The notes below the pieces were generated by a model. The model saw nothing but the letters and a program-made list of their open reading frames with translations. It searched no databases and was not told where the DNA came from. From Pseudomonadota bacterium (GTDB lineage: Bacteria; Pseudomonadota; Alphaproteobacteria; Rhizobiales; Xanthobacteraceae): a stretch of 8,779 bases of DNA. A program made the position numbers and the translations under genes. This document shows positions 1 to 6,281 of this stretch, piece after piece (position 1 is the first letter of the stretch; each line of letters starts with the position of its first letter). Location: NCBI GenBank assembly GCA_023433965.1, contig JAEYTQ010000804.1:1-8779 (forward strand), written 5' to 3'.

Positions 1-570
1 GCGGACGCTTCGGGCCAGTTCGTGATGACCCCGCCGCAGCTTCCTGCGGGTTCCTATGAGCTGACGCTCCGCGCCAAGGCCCCCGACGGCACGGTGACGG
101 AGTCCGGCCGGACCATGCCGGTGACCATCGCCGAGGCGGCGCCGCCGGCGCGGCCCGTACCGGCCGCAAAGCAGGAGGCGCGACTGGAGACGAAGCAGGC
201 CGAGAAGGCGGACGACAAGCCGGATGTCGTGGCCGCCCTGCCATCGGCCGCACCGCGCCTGGCGTCGGGGTCCGACCGGCCGGCGGCCCGGCCGCGATTG
301 AGCGGAGCGCCGAAGCCCAGGGCGCTCGCCCACGCGCCGGCGCCCACGACGGTCGCATCGGCCTCGTCGGCGGACGTGCTGATCCCGGCACCGGCTGACG
401 GCGGCAGCCGGGTCATTGCCAAAGGTGACAGCCTGTGGGCGCTTAGCCGGCTCGCCTATGGCGACGGCGCCCGCTACGCGGTGATCTTCAAGGCCAACCG
501 CGACAAGATCCAGAACCCCAACCTGATCTATCCCGGCCAGACCTTCGTGCTGCCGCAGAAGGCGGAGTGA
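1..570 (+). CDS. LysM domain envelope protein, C-terminal part (5' end outside window)
   Basis: The reading frame is open from base 1, so the gene begins upstream; 189 C-terminal residues are visible. The first ~40 residues (ASGQFVMTPPQLPAGSYEL, then LTLRAKAPDG) resemble the end of an Ig-like beta-sandwich repeat. Residues ~45-130 are a low-complexity Ala/Pro/Arg/Lys linker, as expected for a spacer crossing the cell wall or periplasm. Residues 136-187 are one LysM module: a KGDSLWALSRLAYGDG start, an asparagine-containing middle (FKANRDKIQNPNLIYPGQ) and a closing TFVLPQ strand. LysM binds the N-acetylglucosamine backbone of peptidoglycan, so the protein is probably anchored to the wall. An ATG at 22 lies inside the Ig-like segment and is unlikely to be the true start. 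The next gene follows on the same strand after 124 bp. Family assignment is strong; the cellular role is unknown. Confidence 0.88.
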   Translation, partial: ADASGQFVMTPPQLPAGSYELTLRAKAPDGTVTESGRTMPVTIAEAAPPARPVPAAKQEARLETKQAEKADDKPDVVAALPSAAPRLASGSDRPAARPRLSGAPKPRALAHAPAPTTVASASSADVLIPAPADGGSRVIAKGDSLWALSRLAYGDGARYAVIFKANRDKIQNPNLIYPGQTFVLPQKAE

Positions 571-621
571 CTCTGCCCGGGCTTGGCCGCGCTATTGCGA
601 CGCTTTGCCCTGTGCCTTCCC

Positions 622-646
622 GGAACATTCGGTTCCCTCGCGCGTC
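622..646 (+). promoter_or_regulatory. Candidate EcfG-type (general stress sigma) promoter
   Basis: GGAAC at 622-626 is followed after exactly 16 bases by CGTC at 643-646. The alphaproteobacterial EcfG consensus is GGAAC-N16/17-CGTT, so this is a full -35 match and 3 of 4 at -10. A start near 650-653 would leave a leader of about 42-45 nt before the GTG at 695. The downstream gene is a periplasmic chaperone-like protein, a plausible stress target. The GGAAC is also the left arm of a perfect inverted repeat, GGAAC-N5-GTTCC (622-636), so it might instead be a protein-binding site. Short motif, modest confidence. Confidence 0.4.
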
Positions 647-683
647 ATTGTGACTGCGGCGCATTGCGCGCCTGCCGCGAGGG
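635..683 (+). promoter_or_regulatory. Inverted repeat in leader masking the Shine-Dalgarno
   Basis: CCCTCGCG at 635-642 is perfectly complementary to CGCGAGGG at 676-683. Inside lies a second stem, GGCGC 658-662 with GCGCC 668-672, extended by two pairs past a bulged T673. In RNA the right outer arm would occupy the first five bases of the GAGGGAGG ribosome-binding site at 679-686. A transcript starting near 650 would lack the left arm. Whether it forms in vivo is not known. Confidence 0.35.
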
Positions 684-686
684 AGG
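679..686 (+). promoter_or_regulatory. Shine-Dalgarno that sets the GTG start at 695
   Basis: GAGGGAGG lies 8 bases before GTG 695. The other in-frame starts (TTG 605, ATG 725, ATG 737) have no comparable purine-rich site at the right distance, so this element decides the start of the Spy/CpxP-like gene. Confidence 0.7.
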
Positions 687-694
687 GCCGGGAC

Positions 695-2002
695 GTGGCC
701 AGATCGGCGATCAAGTCGGCGATCATGTCGGGGCGCATGAGACTGGCGCTGGCGGGCGCGGCCGTCATGTTCTCGGCGGTGCTGCTGCTGCCAGGCAAGG
801 CCGAGGCGCAGTTCGGATTGCGCGGCGGTCCGCTCGGCGTGGCGCGCTTTGCCGTCGGCCACATGATGGGCCTGTCGCGGCTGCGCCATTCGCGCATGGC
901 GGTGCGCGGCAGCCGCTACCGCTCCGCGGCGCTGAGGTCGCAAGATCCGCGTCGAGATCCGCGCGCCGAGCGCGGCCAGCTGTCCAACCCTTACGTCGTG
1001 CGCGCGGCGCTCACGGCGCAGGCTGCGCTGGCGGGCTGGCAGGGTGGCCGCAGGTCGCAGGGCTGGTGGCGCCATCCCGACGGCAGCTACGGCTGGGCCG
1101 GCCCGGTGTTCTGGCCCTTCGCGCACGACGATCTCACCAATGCGATCATCCTCGGCGATGCGACCAGCATCTCGCTCTACGGCTATGGCGACATCTACGC
1201 CGCGCTGTTCACGCCCTATGCAGCGAAGGAGCTCGCCGCCTACACCAAGTCGCAGGGCCGGCGTGCGCGGGTGCCGTCCGCCGAGACCCTCTGCGAGGCC
1301 AGCGACACCGGCGGCCTGCCGGTCGAGCGCATCGCGGGCGCCGTGCAGCCGAACGAGTTGCAGCGCACCGCGCTGGACGAGCTCGCGGCGGCCTGGACGG
1401 CGGCGGCCGACGCCATCGGCGACGCCTGCCCAGCGCAGGCGCCCGCGGATGCTGCGGCGCGCCTCGGCCTGATGCGCGAGCGCATCGAGGCCATGATCAA
1501 GGCCGTCGACGCCGTCGAAGCGCCGCTGTCGAAATTCGTCGATCTCCTCAACGACGAGCAGAAGGCCAAGTTCGATGCGCTCGCCAGCGAGCGACGCGCC
1601 GCGCTTGCCGCGCTTCAGCGCAAGGATGCGCAGGCGGAAGCTGCCTGCAAGGCGGACTACGATCCCCGCTACGACGAAAAGGCGCAGCGCCAATACGAGC
1701 AGCTGGTGCAGCAGCAATGGCCCGCCGCCGACATCGCCGCCACGCTCCACCTCGACGAGGTCGCCCGCGCCCGCCTCGAAGTGCTGCAGGACACCGCGCT
1801 CCGCACCATGCAGACGCTCAGCGCCTGCCCGACGAAGCCCGCCGCGACCCCGCAGGCGCGCCTCGCCGCGGTGAAGGCGCGGCTGCAGACGATGCGGGAG
1901 GCCGTCGCCGGCGTCACGGATGCGCTCGACGATTTCCAGGCGGATCTGAGCGACGAGCAGAAGGCGGCGTTCGAGGCGCTCGGGCCGAAGCGCGGGGCGT
2001 GA
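695..2002 (+). CDS. Exported Spy/CpxP-like protein with two LTXXQ-type modules
   Basis: This predicted periplasmic protein of 435 residues belongs to the Spy/CpxP (LTXXQ) superfamily of ATP-independent envelope chaperones. With the GTG start, residues 1-38 form a Sec signal peptide: basic N-region, hydrophobic core LALAGAAVMFSAVLLLP, cleavage after AEA. Around residues 123-180 is an aromatic block with WWRHPDGSYGWAGPVFWPF followed by LYGYGDIYAALF, which I recall in rhizobial Spy-like proteins. The C-terminal half is nearly all helix and holds two related modules (about residues 223-296 and 358-429). Each carries an ACP tripeptide, a basic amphipathic helix, and a closing L-[NS]-DEQKA-[KA]-F-[DE]-AL motif, the local form of LTXXQ. 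At 435 residues it is more than twice the length of E. coli Spy. The start was chosen because of the strong GAGGGAGG at 679; the longer TTG 605 form would bury the signal peptide. It ends 32 bp from the convergent minus-strand operon. Chaperone activity is inferred from family only. Confidence 0.8.
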   Translation: MARSAIKSAIMSGRMRLALAGAAVMFSAVLLLPGKAEAQFGLRGGPLGVARFAVGHMMGLSRLRHSRMAVRGSRYRSAALRSQDPRRDPRAERGQLSNPYVVRAALTAQAALAGWQGGRRSQGWWRHPDGSYGWAGPVFWPFAHDDLTNAIILGDATSISLYGYGDIYAALFTPYAAKELAAYTKSQGRRARVPSAETLCEASDTGGLPVERIAGAVQPNELQRTALDELAAAWTAAADAIGDACPAQAPADAAARLGLMRERIEAMIKAVDAVEAPLSKFVDLLNDEQKAKFDALASERRAALAALQRKDAQAEAACKADYDPRYDEKAQRQYEQLVQQQWPAADIAATLHLDEVARARLEVLQDTALRTMQTLSACPTKPAATPQARLAAVKARLQTMREAVAGVTDALDDFQADLSDEQKAAFEALGPKRGA

Positions 2003-2023
2003 GACCCGCGCCGAAACGCCTCG
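1972..2023. terminator. Possible hairpin at the convergent gene junction
   Basis: CGAGGCG (1972-1978) pairs with CGCCTCG (2017-2023), enclosing a perfect 6-bp stem CGCGGG (1991-1996)/CCCGCG (2005-2010) with an 8-base loop that contains the TGA stop. There is no T-run on either strand, so this is not a classical intrinsic terminator. In such GC-rich DNA stems of this size can arise by chance. Confidence 0.2.
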
Positions 2024-2034
2024 CGTGAAAGTCG

Positions 2035-3078
2035 CTAGCCAAGCTCCCCTCTGACCTTCGCCGCTGCATCGCACATGGCCTTCAGCTTTCCGAACGCGGT
2101 CGCGCGCGGCATGTATTTCATGCCGCAATCGGGCGCAGGGATCAGGCGCTCCGGCGAGACATATTTCAGCCCTTGCCGAATTCGCTCTGCAACCGCATCG
2201 ACGCTCTCGATCTCGGGGTCCGCGAGATCGAGCACGCCGAGCATGATCTTCTTCGACGAGAGGTCCTTGAGCACGCCGAGGTCGAGCTTCGGCTGCGCAG
2301 CCTCGATCGAGATCTGGTCGGCAATGGTGTCGTCCAGCTCGGCCAGGAAGGAATAGCCGGCGGGCTTGTTCGAGCCGGGGACGACGGCTGCATAGCCAAA
2401 GCAGAGATGCACCACGGTCGGCACCGTGATGCCCTGCAGCGCGCGGTTGATCGCCTTGACCGCATAGCGCTTGGCGAGCTCCGGATTGTTGCGCACCCAG
2501 GGCTCGTCGAGCTGGATCACGTCGGCGCCGGCTTTCTGAAGCTCGAGCGCCTCGGCATTGACGGCTTCGGCGAGCGCCATCGCGAGCTCTTCCTCGTCCT
2601 TGTAGAACTCGTTCTTGGCCTGTTGGCTCATCGTGAACGGGCCGGGAAGGGTGATCTTGGCCGCGCGCTCGGTGTTCTTGCGCAGGAACTGCATGTCGTG
2701 CAGTTCGACCGGGCCTCTGCGCCTGACGGGACCGACGACGCGCGGCACCGGCGTCTGCGTGTTGCCGGTGCGCGCCACGATCATCGCGGGATTGTCCGCA
2801 TCGATGCCGTCGAGCGCCGTGGCGAAGCGGTTGGAGTAGCTCTCGCGGCGAATCTCGCCGTCGGTCACGATGTCGATGCCGGCGCGCTCCATGTCCCGGA
2901 TCGCGACGATGGTGGCGTCGTCCTGGGCTTCTTCCAGATGTTCCGGCGGCAACCGCCACATGTCGTGCAGGCGGGTGCGCGGCACCACCTTCGACAGCAT
3001 GGCGCGATTCACCAGCCATTCCGGCTGGGGATAGCTGCCGACCACGGTGGTCGGCAGGATGTGCGTCGGCATGGGCAT
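2035..3078 (-). CDS. Short MetE-C-like zinc methyltransferase (cobalamin-independent methionine synthase II family)
   Basis: The 347-residue protein corresponds to only the C-terminal catalytic barrel of MetE; the N-terminal half of full-length MetE (~750 residues) is absent. It opens with TTVVGSYPQPEW, typical of the short family. The zinc ligands of E. coli MetE have counterparts: H224 and C226 (VHLCFGY), E259 (SIEAAQ) and C318 (PAPDCGMK). The substrate-site motifs QLDEPW (189-194) and LPGPFTM (144-150) are also present, so the enzyme should be active. The fold activates a thiol with zinc and alkylates it. Relatives include core methionine synthases and epoxyalkane:coenzyme M transferase, and the sequence alone does not separate these. 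The start ATG 3078 has AAGGAG at 3085-3090 with 6-base spacing, favouring it over ATG 3072. It is the last gene of the operon, 37 bp after the FAH-family gene. Placement in an importer operon suggests a catabolic thioether or methyl-transfer role more than housekeeping methionine synthesis (inference). Confidence 0.85.
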   Translation of the reverse strand: MPMPTHILPTTVVGSYPQPEWLVNRAMLSKVVPRTRLHDMWRLPPEHLEEAQDDATIVAIRDMERAGIDIVTDGEIRRESYSNRFATALDGIDADNPAMIVARTGNTQTPVPRVVGPVRRRGPVELHDMQFLRKNTERAAKITLPGPFTMSQQAKNEFYKDEEELAMALAEAVNAEALELQKAGADVIQLDEPWVRNNPELAKRYAVKAINRALQGITVPTVVHLCFGYAAVVPGSNKPAGYSFLAELDDTIADQISIEAAQPKLDLGVLKDLSSKKIMLGVLDLADPEIESVDAVAERIRQGLKYVSPERLIPAPDCGMKYMPRATAFGKLKAMCDAAAKVRGELG

Positions 3079-3084
3079 GGCGGT

Positions 3085-3105
3085 CTCCTTCTTCTTCTTG
3101 TTGTT
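3085..3105 (-). repeat. (AAC)2(AAG)4 triplet run next to the ribosome-binding site
   Basis: On the coding strand the 37-bp gap before the MetE-like gene reads as AAC triplets followed by four AAG triplets, running into the GGAG Shine-Dalgarno. It forms an A/G-rich, unstructured leader that may help 30S loading. Change in repeat number would not alter the spacing from SD to ATG. Confidence 0.5.
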
Positions 3106-3115
3106 GGGCGCCGGT

Positions 3116-3985
3116 TCAGGCTGCGCGCGTCGCCGCGACTGAACCCTCGTCCTTAACGGGATTGCGCAGGATGCCGATGCCGGAGATCTCGATCTCGACG
3201 ACGTCGCCGCCCTTCATCCACAGCGGCGGCGTGCGATAGGCGCCGACACCGCCGGTCGTGCCCGTCACGATCACGTCGCCGGGCGCGAGCTCCGTGAAGG
3301 TCGAGCAGTAGGCGATCAGGGCGGGCACGTCGAACACGAGGTCTGAAATCGGCGCCTTCTGCACTTCGACGCCGTTGAGCCGGGTGATCAGTGTCTGTTG
3401 GCTGATATCGGTCAATTCGTCGGTCGTGACCATCCAGGGTCCGAAGCCGCCGGTGCCCGCGAAATTCTTGCCCGGCGCGAATTGCGAGGTGTGGCGCTGC
3501 CAGTCCCGGATGCTGCCGTCATTGTAGCAGGCATAGCCGGCGACATGGCCGAGCGCAGCTTCACGCGAGATGCGCCGCCCGGCCCTCCCGATGATGACGG
3601 CCATTTCACCCTCGTAGTCGAAGCGCTCGGACTCCAGCGGCCGAACCATCGGCTGGCCATGACCGACCTGGCTGTTGGCGAAGCGGGTGAAGATCATCGG
3701 ATGCGCCGGCGTCGGGTGGCCGCTCTCGGCAAGATGCGTGGCGTAGTTGACGCCGATGCAGAAGACCTTGTCCGGATCCGGCACCGTCGGCAGCATCGCG
3801 ACGTCCTCGAGCGCGTAGTCGGGCCTCTCGCCGGCGAGCTTCTTCAACTCGTCAAGCGAGCCATTCGCAAGCAGCGCCTTCAGCGTTGGATAGGCCTTCA
3901 GGCGCTTGCCGGCGTCGATGACACCCTTGTCGGTGACGATGCCATAGCTCGCCGTACCGGCGATGGTGAAGCTTGCAACTTTCAT
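3116..3985 (-). CDS. Fumarylacetoacetate hydrolase (FAH) family enzyme
   Basis: The 289-residue cytoplasmic enzyme belongs to the FAH superfamily, whose members are Mg/Mn-dependent hydrolases, decarboxylases or isomerases acting on beta-dicarbonyl products of ring cleavage. A small N-terminal domain (1-70) precedes the catalytic mixed-beta domain. The metal ligands are visible as E125 and E127 (FDYEGEMAVIIG) and D156 (CYNDGSIRDWQ). The conserved GVNYATHLAE segment (N80, Y81, H84, E86) and the lysine of APGKNFAG (K173) are in place. The TGTTGGVG loop (241-248) and the terminal DVVEIEISGIG strand are also typical. Length is normal for the fumarylpyruvate hydrolase/HpcE-like branch. The ATG at 3985 is only 3 bp after the stop of the deacetylase-like gene, with a weak GAGAG inside that gene, so translation is probably coupled. 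The exact substrate is not predictable; the neighbours suggest a late step in breaking down an imported compound. Confidence 0.9.
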   Translation of the reverse strand: MKVASFTIAGTASYGIVTDKGVIDAGKRLKAYPTLKALLANGSLDELKKLAGERPDYALEDVAMLPTVPDPDKVFCIGVNYATHLAESGHPTPAHPMIFTRFANSQVGHGQPMVRPLESERFDYEGEMAVIIGRAGRRISREAALGHVAGYACYNDGSIRDWQRHTSQFAPGKNFAGTGGFGPWMVTTDELTDISQQTLITRLNGVEVQKAPISDLVFDVPALIAYCSTFTELAPGDVIVTGTTGGVGAYRTPPLWMKGGDVVEIEISGIGILRNPVKDEGSVAATRAA

Positions 3986-3988
3986 CGG

Positions 3989-4648
3989 TCAAACACTCTC
4001 TTCGATGGAGGAAACATAGTCGTCGATCGGAAGCGCGATCGCGCCGTTGCGGATCGGAACGCAAGGAGCCGGAAAATCCTGACGGAAGCTGGCGCGGGCC
4101 GCAGCAACACGGTCGAGAAATCGTTCCAGGTGATCCATCGCGCCGGTGGGCAGATCGTGCAGCACCATCAGCGTCCAGGATTGCCGGCTGCACTGGTCGA
4201 GCGCGCGTTCGGTCCAGCCGTCGGGGTCGTCCCAGTCGCGCGGAATGGAATTCCAGAGAACGCAGCTGTGCTTCTCGCGGGCGAGATGGTCCACGACCGA
4301 CGGCTTGAGCAGCCGCTTGTCCAGATTGCCGCCGCCACCGAACGGCCGGAACCAGCGCTGCGGATGCGCGAGTTCGCCGATCGCATCCTGCGTGCGGCGG
4401 ATCTCGCTGTCTGCGGTGTCGGGCCCGGATTGCTCGCCGAGCGGAACGCTATGCGTAAAGGTATGATTGCCGATCCAGTGCCCCTCGCGATGCGCGCGCT
4501 CCGCAAGCTTGCGCCGCTCGGGGTCGACAAGCTTTTCGCCGATGACGAAGAAGGTGGCCTTGATTCCGCGCTCGCCGAGAATGTCGAGCACGCGCGGCGT
4601 CACGTCGGGCTCGGGACCGTTGTCGAATGTCAGGGTCAATTCGTACAC
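3989..4648 (-). CDS. Polysaccharide deacetylase (NodB/CE4) family protein, TFDNGP variant
   Basis: The 219-residue protein lacks any signal peptide or membrane segment, so it is cytoplasmic and unlikely to act on wall polymers. CE4 motifs are present: TFDNGP (7-12), HTFTH (H62, H66), FRPFGG (R101, P102, F103), PRDWDD (136-141, with D138 and W139) and MVLHDL (H164). In the usual TFDDGP motif the first Asp is the catalytic base and the second binds metal; here the second is Asn10. The two zinc-binding histidines and the motif-5 histidine remain. The family also includes cytoplasmic amidohydrolases such as allantoinase PuuE, so a small-molecule C-N hydrolase role is reasonable (inference). The start is GTG 4648: TGAGGT, overlapping the stop codon of permease 2, gives GAGG at 4656-4659 with 7-base spacing. 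It sits between the transporter genes and the FAH-family gene. Confidence 0.85.
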   Translation of the reverse strand: MYELTLTFDNGPEPDVTPRVLDILGERGIKATFFVIGEKLVDPERRKLAERAHREGHWIGNHTFTHSVPLGEQSGPDTADSEIRRTQDAIGELAHPQRWFRPFGGGGNLDKRLLKPSVVDHLAREKHSCVLWNSIPRDWDDPDGWTERALDQCSRQSWTLMVLHDLPTGAMDHLERFLDRVAAARASFRQDFPAPCVPIRNGAIALPIDDYVSSIEESV

Positions 4649-4655
4649 GCGCGTA

Positions 4656-4660
4656 CCTCA
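4656..4660 (-). promoter_or_regulatory. Shine-Dalgarno embedded in the permease 2 stop codon
   Basis: On the coding strand TGAGG combines the TGA stop of permease 2 with the GAGG ribosome-binding site of the deacetylase-like gene, 7 bases before GTG 4648. This arrangement implies translational coupling and supports the GTG start. Confidence 0.6.
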
Positions 4661-5467
4661 GGTCGCCGGCTGCATCGCGCTCGAAGCGGTCTCGTCATTG
4701 GCCTGACCGCCGCGCGTCCCGGTCTGCCAGATCGCCGCCTTGCGCTCGATCCACCGGATCACGGCGTTGAAGCCGATCGCGAGGAACAGCACCAGTAGCA
4801 CGCCGGCGAACACGTGCGCGCTGTCGAGGATGGTGCGGTAGCGCGAGATCAGGTAGCCGATGCCGGCCGAGGAGATCAGCATTTCCGAGACGACCACGCC
4901 GACGATCACCAACGCGCCGCCGACACGCAGGCCGGACAGCACCGTGGGGATCGCCGCAGGGATGATGACGCGGACGAGTCGCTGGCTCAGCGTCGCGCCC
5001 ATGCTGCGGGCCGCGAGCAGCAGCTGCGGGTCGATGGTCTGGATGCCGGCCGCGGTCGCGAGCATCGTCGGCAGGAAGCCGTAGATCGAGGCGAACGCGA
5101 TTTTGGACTCCGAGCCGATGCCGAGCCACACGGTAAAGACCGGATAGAGGATCACCAGCGGCACGGCATAGAGGCTCGACACCATCGGCATGATCAGGAC
5201 GCGCGGGCCGGGCAGGCTGCCGACGATCGCGCCGAGCAAAATGCCGCCGCCGCAGGCAAAGGCCATGGAGACCACGACCTCGTAGAGCGTGACCGCAAGC
5301 GCATGGCCGTACTCACCCGCGTCGGTCCACCCGGCTATCAACGTGGACGACAGCGACGGCAGGAACAGCTCGGCAATGAGCCCGCTGCGTGGCAGCAGCT
5401 CCCACAGCGTGATCAGGCCGATCACGATCAGATATCGCAGCGTCTTGGCGCTGATCCCGGCGCTCAT
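4658..5467 (-). CDS. ABC transporter permease 2, NitT/TauT family
   Basis: The inner-membrane subunit of 269 residues is of the SsuC/TauC type (BPD_transp_1 fold). It has an N-terminal helix at ~11-25 followed by LWELLPRSGLI, then helices near 60-83, 93-116, 122-140, 183-200 and 217-236. The cytoplasmic EAA loop that docks on the ATPase is clear at 152-174 (AARSMGATLSQRLVRVIIP). The C-terminal tail (~245-269) is polar. The start was placed at ATG 5467 because GAGG lies 5 bases upstream and because the longer form from 5530 would overlap the ATPase gene by ~55 bp and add a non-membrane leader. The gene starts 7 bp after the ATPase stop. It is clearly different from permease 1 outside the family motifs, so the two probably form a heterodimeric pore. 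Confidence 0.9.
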   Translation of the reverse strand: MSAGISAKTLRYLIVIGLITLWELLPRSGLIAELFLPSLSSTLIAGWTDAGEYGHALAVTLYEVVVSMAFACGGGILLGAIVGSLPGPRVLIMPMVSSLYAVPLVILYPVFTVWLGIGSESKIAFASIYGFLPTMLATAAGIQTIDPQLLLAARSMGATLSQRLVRVIIPAAIPTVLSGLRVGGALVIVGVVVSEMLISSAGIGYLISRYRTILDSAHVFAGVLLVLFLAIGFNAVIRWIERKAAIWQTGTRGGQANDETASSAMQPAT

Positions 5468-5472
5468 CCCCG

Positions 5473-5476
5473 CCTC
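5473..5476 (-). promoter_or_regulatory. Shine-Dalgarno for permease 2
   Basis: GAGG on the coding strand overlaps the TGA stop of the ATPase gene and lies 5 bases before ATG 5467. It fixes the permease 2 start in preference to upstream in-frame starts. Confidence 0.55.
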
Positions 5477-6281
5477 ATGCCGATTTGCGGATGTGGCGCC
5501 AGATGCGGTCGCGCAGGCTGCCGAAGGCATCGCCGCTCAGCATCTCGTAGGTGCGTGGCCGCGGCAACTGGACCTGGAGATGGTCCACGATCCGGCCGGG
5601 CCGCGCCGACATCACGATCACCTCGTCGGCGAGATAGACTGCTTCGGTGAGGCTGTGCGTGACGAACACGACGGTCTTGCCGGTGGCGGCCCAGATGCGC
5701 AGCAGCTCGTCGCCCATGGTCATGCGCGTCTGCTCGTCCAGCGCCGCGAACGGCTCGTCCATCAGCAGCACCGGCGGGTCCTGGACCAGCCCGCGCGCGA
5801 TCGAGACCCGCTGCTTCATGCCGCCCGAGAGCTCGTGCGGATGGCGCCTGCCGAAACCTTCGAGCCCGACCAGCTTGAGCGCGTCCTGCGCCTTGGCTCT
5901 CCGCTCGGCCTTGGGCACGCCGCGCAGGGCCAGCGGAAACTCGACATTGTCCTCCGCCGTCAGCCAGGGAAACAGGCTCGCCTCCTGGAACACCACGCCG
6001 ACCCTGTCGGGGTCCGGCTGCGGGATCGGCGCGCCGCTGATCGTGATCGTGCCCGCGGTCTGCTGGCGCAGGCCCGCCATCATCATCAGCAGGGTCGATT
6101 TCCCGCAGCCGCTGGGGCCGACCAGCACGACGAAGCGGCCAGGCTTGACCTCGAGCGAGACGTCCTCCAGCGCGACGACGTCCTGCGACCGGGTCTTGAA
6201 CACCTGGCCGACGTTCTTCACCTCGATCGCGCCGGCGCGCGCGGCGGGCTTGAGCGGGGTCACGTTCGCCAATGGCTGCAT
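5475..6281 (-). CDS. ABC transporter ATP-binding protein, NitT/TauT (SsuB/TauB-like)
   Basis: This 268-residue ATPase powers the importer from the cytoplasmic face. All nucleotide-binding elements are intact: Walker A GPSGCGKST (55-63), Q-loop VVFQEASLFPWLT (Q99), signature LSGGMKQRVSIARGL (151-165), Walker B VLLMDEP (171-177), D-loop AALD and switch histidine H209 in VTHSLTEAVYLADE. The FPWLT and THSLTEA variants are typical of the nitrate/sulfonate/taurine group. The N-terminal ~17 residues form a polar leader before the first strand. The ATG at 6281 has GGTGG with 7-base spacing, whereas ATG 6296 (five codons longer) has no Shine-Dalgarno. Either start lies inside the end of permease 1 (22-bp overlap with the chosen start), indicating coupled translation. 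A much longer open frame continues upstream but runs antiparallel in logic to permease 1 in a different frame and is not real. Confidence 0.93.
   Translation of the reverse strand: MQPLANVTPLKPAARAGAIEVKNVGQVFKTRSQDVVALEDVSLEVKPGRFVVLVGPSGCGKSTLLMMMAGLRQQTAGTITISGAPIPQPDPDRVGVVFQEASLFPWLTAEDNVEFPLALRGVPKAERRAKAQDALKLVGLEGFGRRHPHELSGGMKQRVSIARGLVQDPPVLLMDEPFAALDEQTRMTMGDELLRIWAATGKTVVFVTHSLTEAVYLADEVIVMSARPGRIVDHLQVQLPRPRTYEMLSGDAFGSLRDRIWRHIRKSA

Noticed and set aside
575..582. GCCCGGGC palindrome after the LysM gene as a terminator
   Set aside because: It is an 8-base self-palindrome with no loop and no T-run; it cannot form an intrinsic terminator hairpin.
605..694. N-terminal extension of the Spy-like protein from TTG 605
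   Set aside because: It would put 30 residues before the signal peptide, lacks a ribosome-binding site and would overlap the candidate promoter; GTG 695 has GAGGGAGG at ideal spacing.
488..3019. Very long minus-strand open frame (843 codons) antisense to the Spy-like gene and out of frame with the MetE-like gene
   Set aside because: It is an Arg/Ala/Gly-rich translation typical of GC-rich shadow frames, covers two well-supported genes on different strands and has no recognisable domain.
3398..4798. Plus-strand open frame of 466 codons across the FAH-like, deacetylase-like and permease 2 genes
   Set aside because: It is antisense to three genes with intact catalytic or family motifs, and its translation shows no family features; a GC-skewed codon-position artefact.
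5468..5530. N-terminal extension of permease 2 from 5530
   Set aside because: The extra 21 residues are polar, overlap the ATPase gene and lack supporting signals, while ATG 5467 has GAGG 5 bases upstream.
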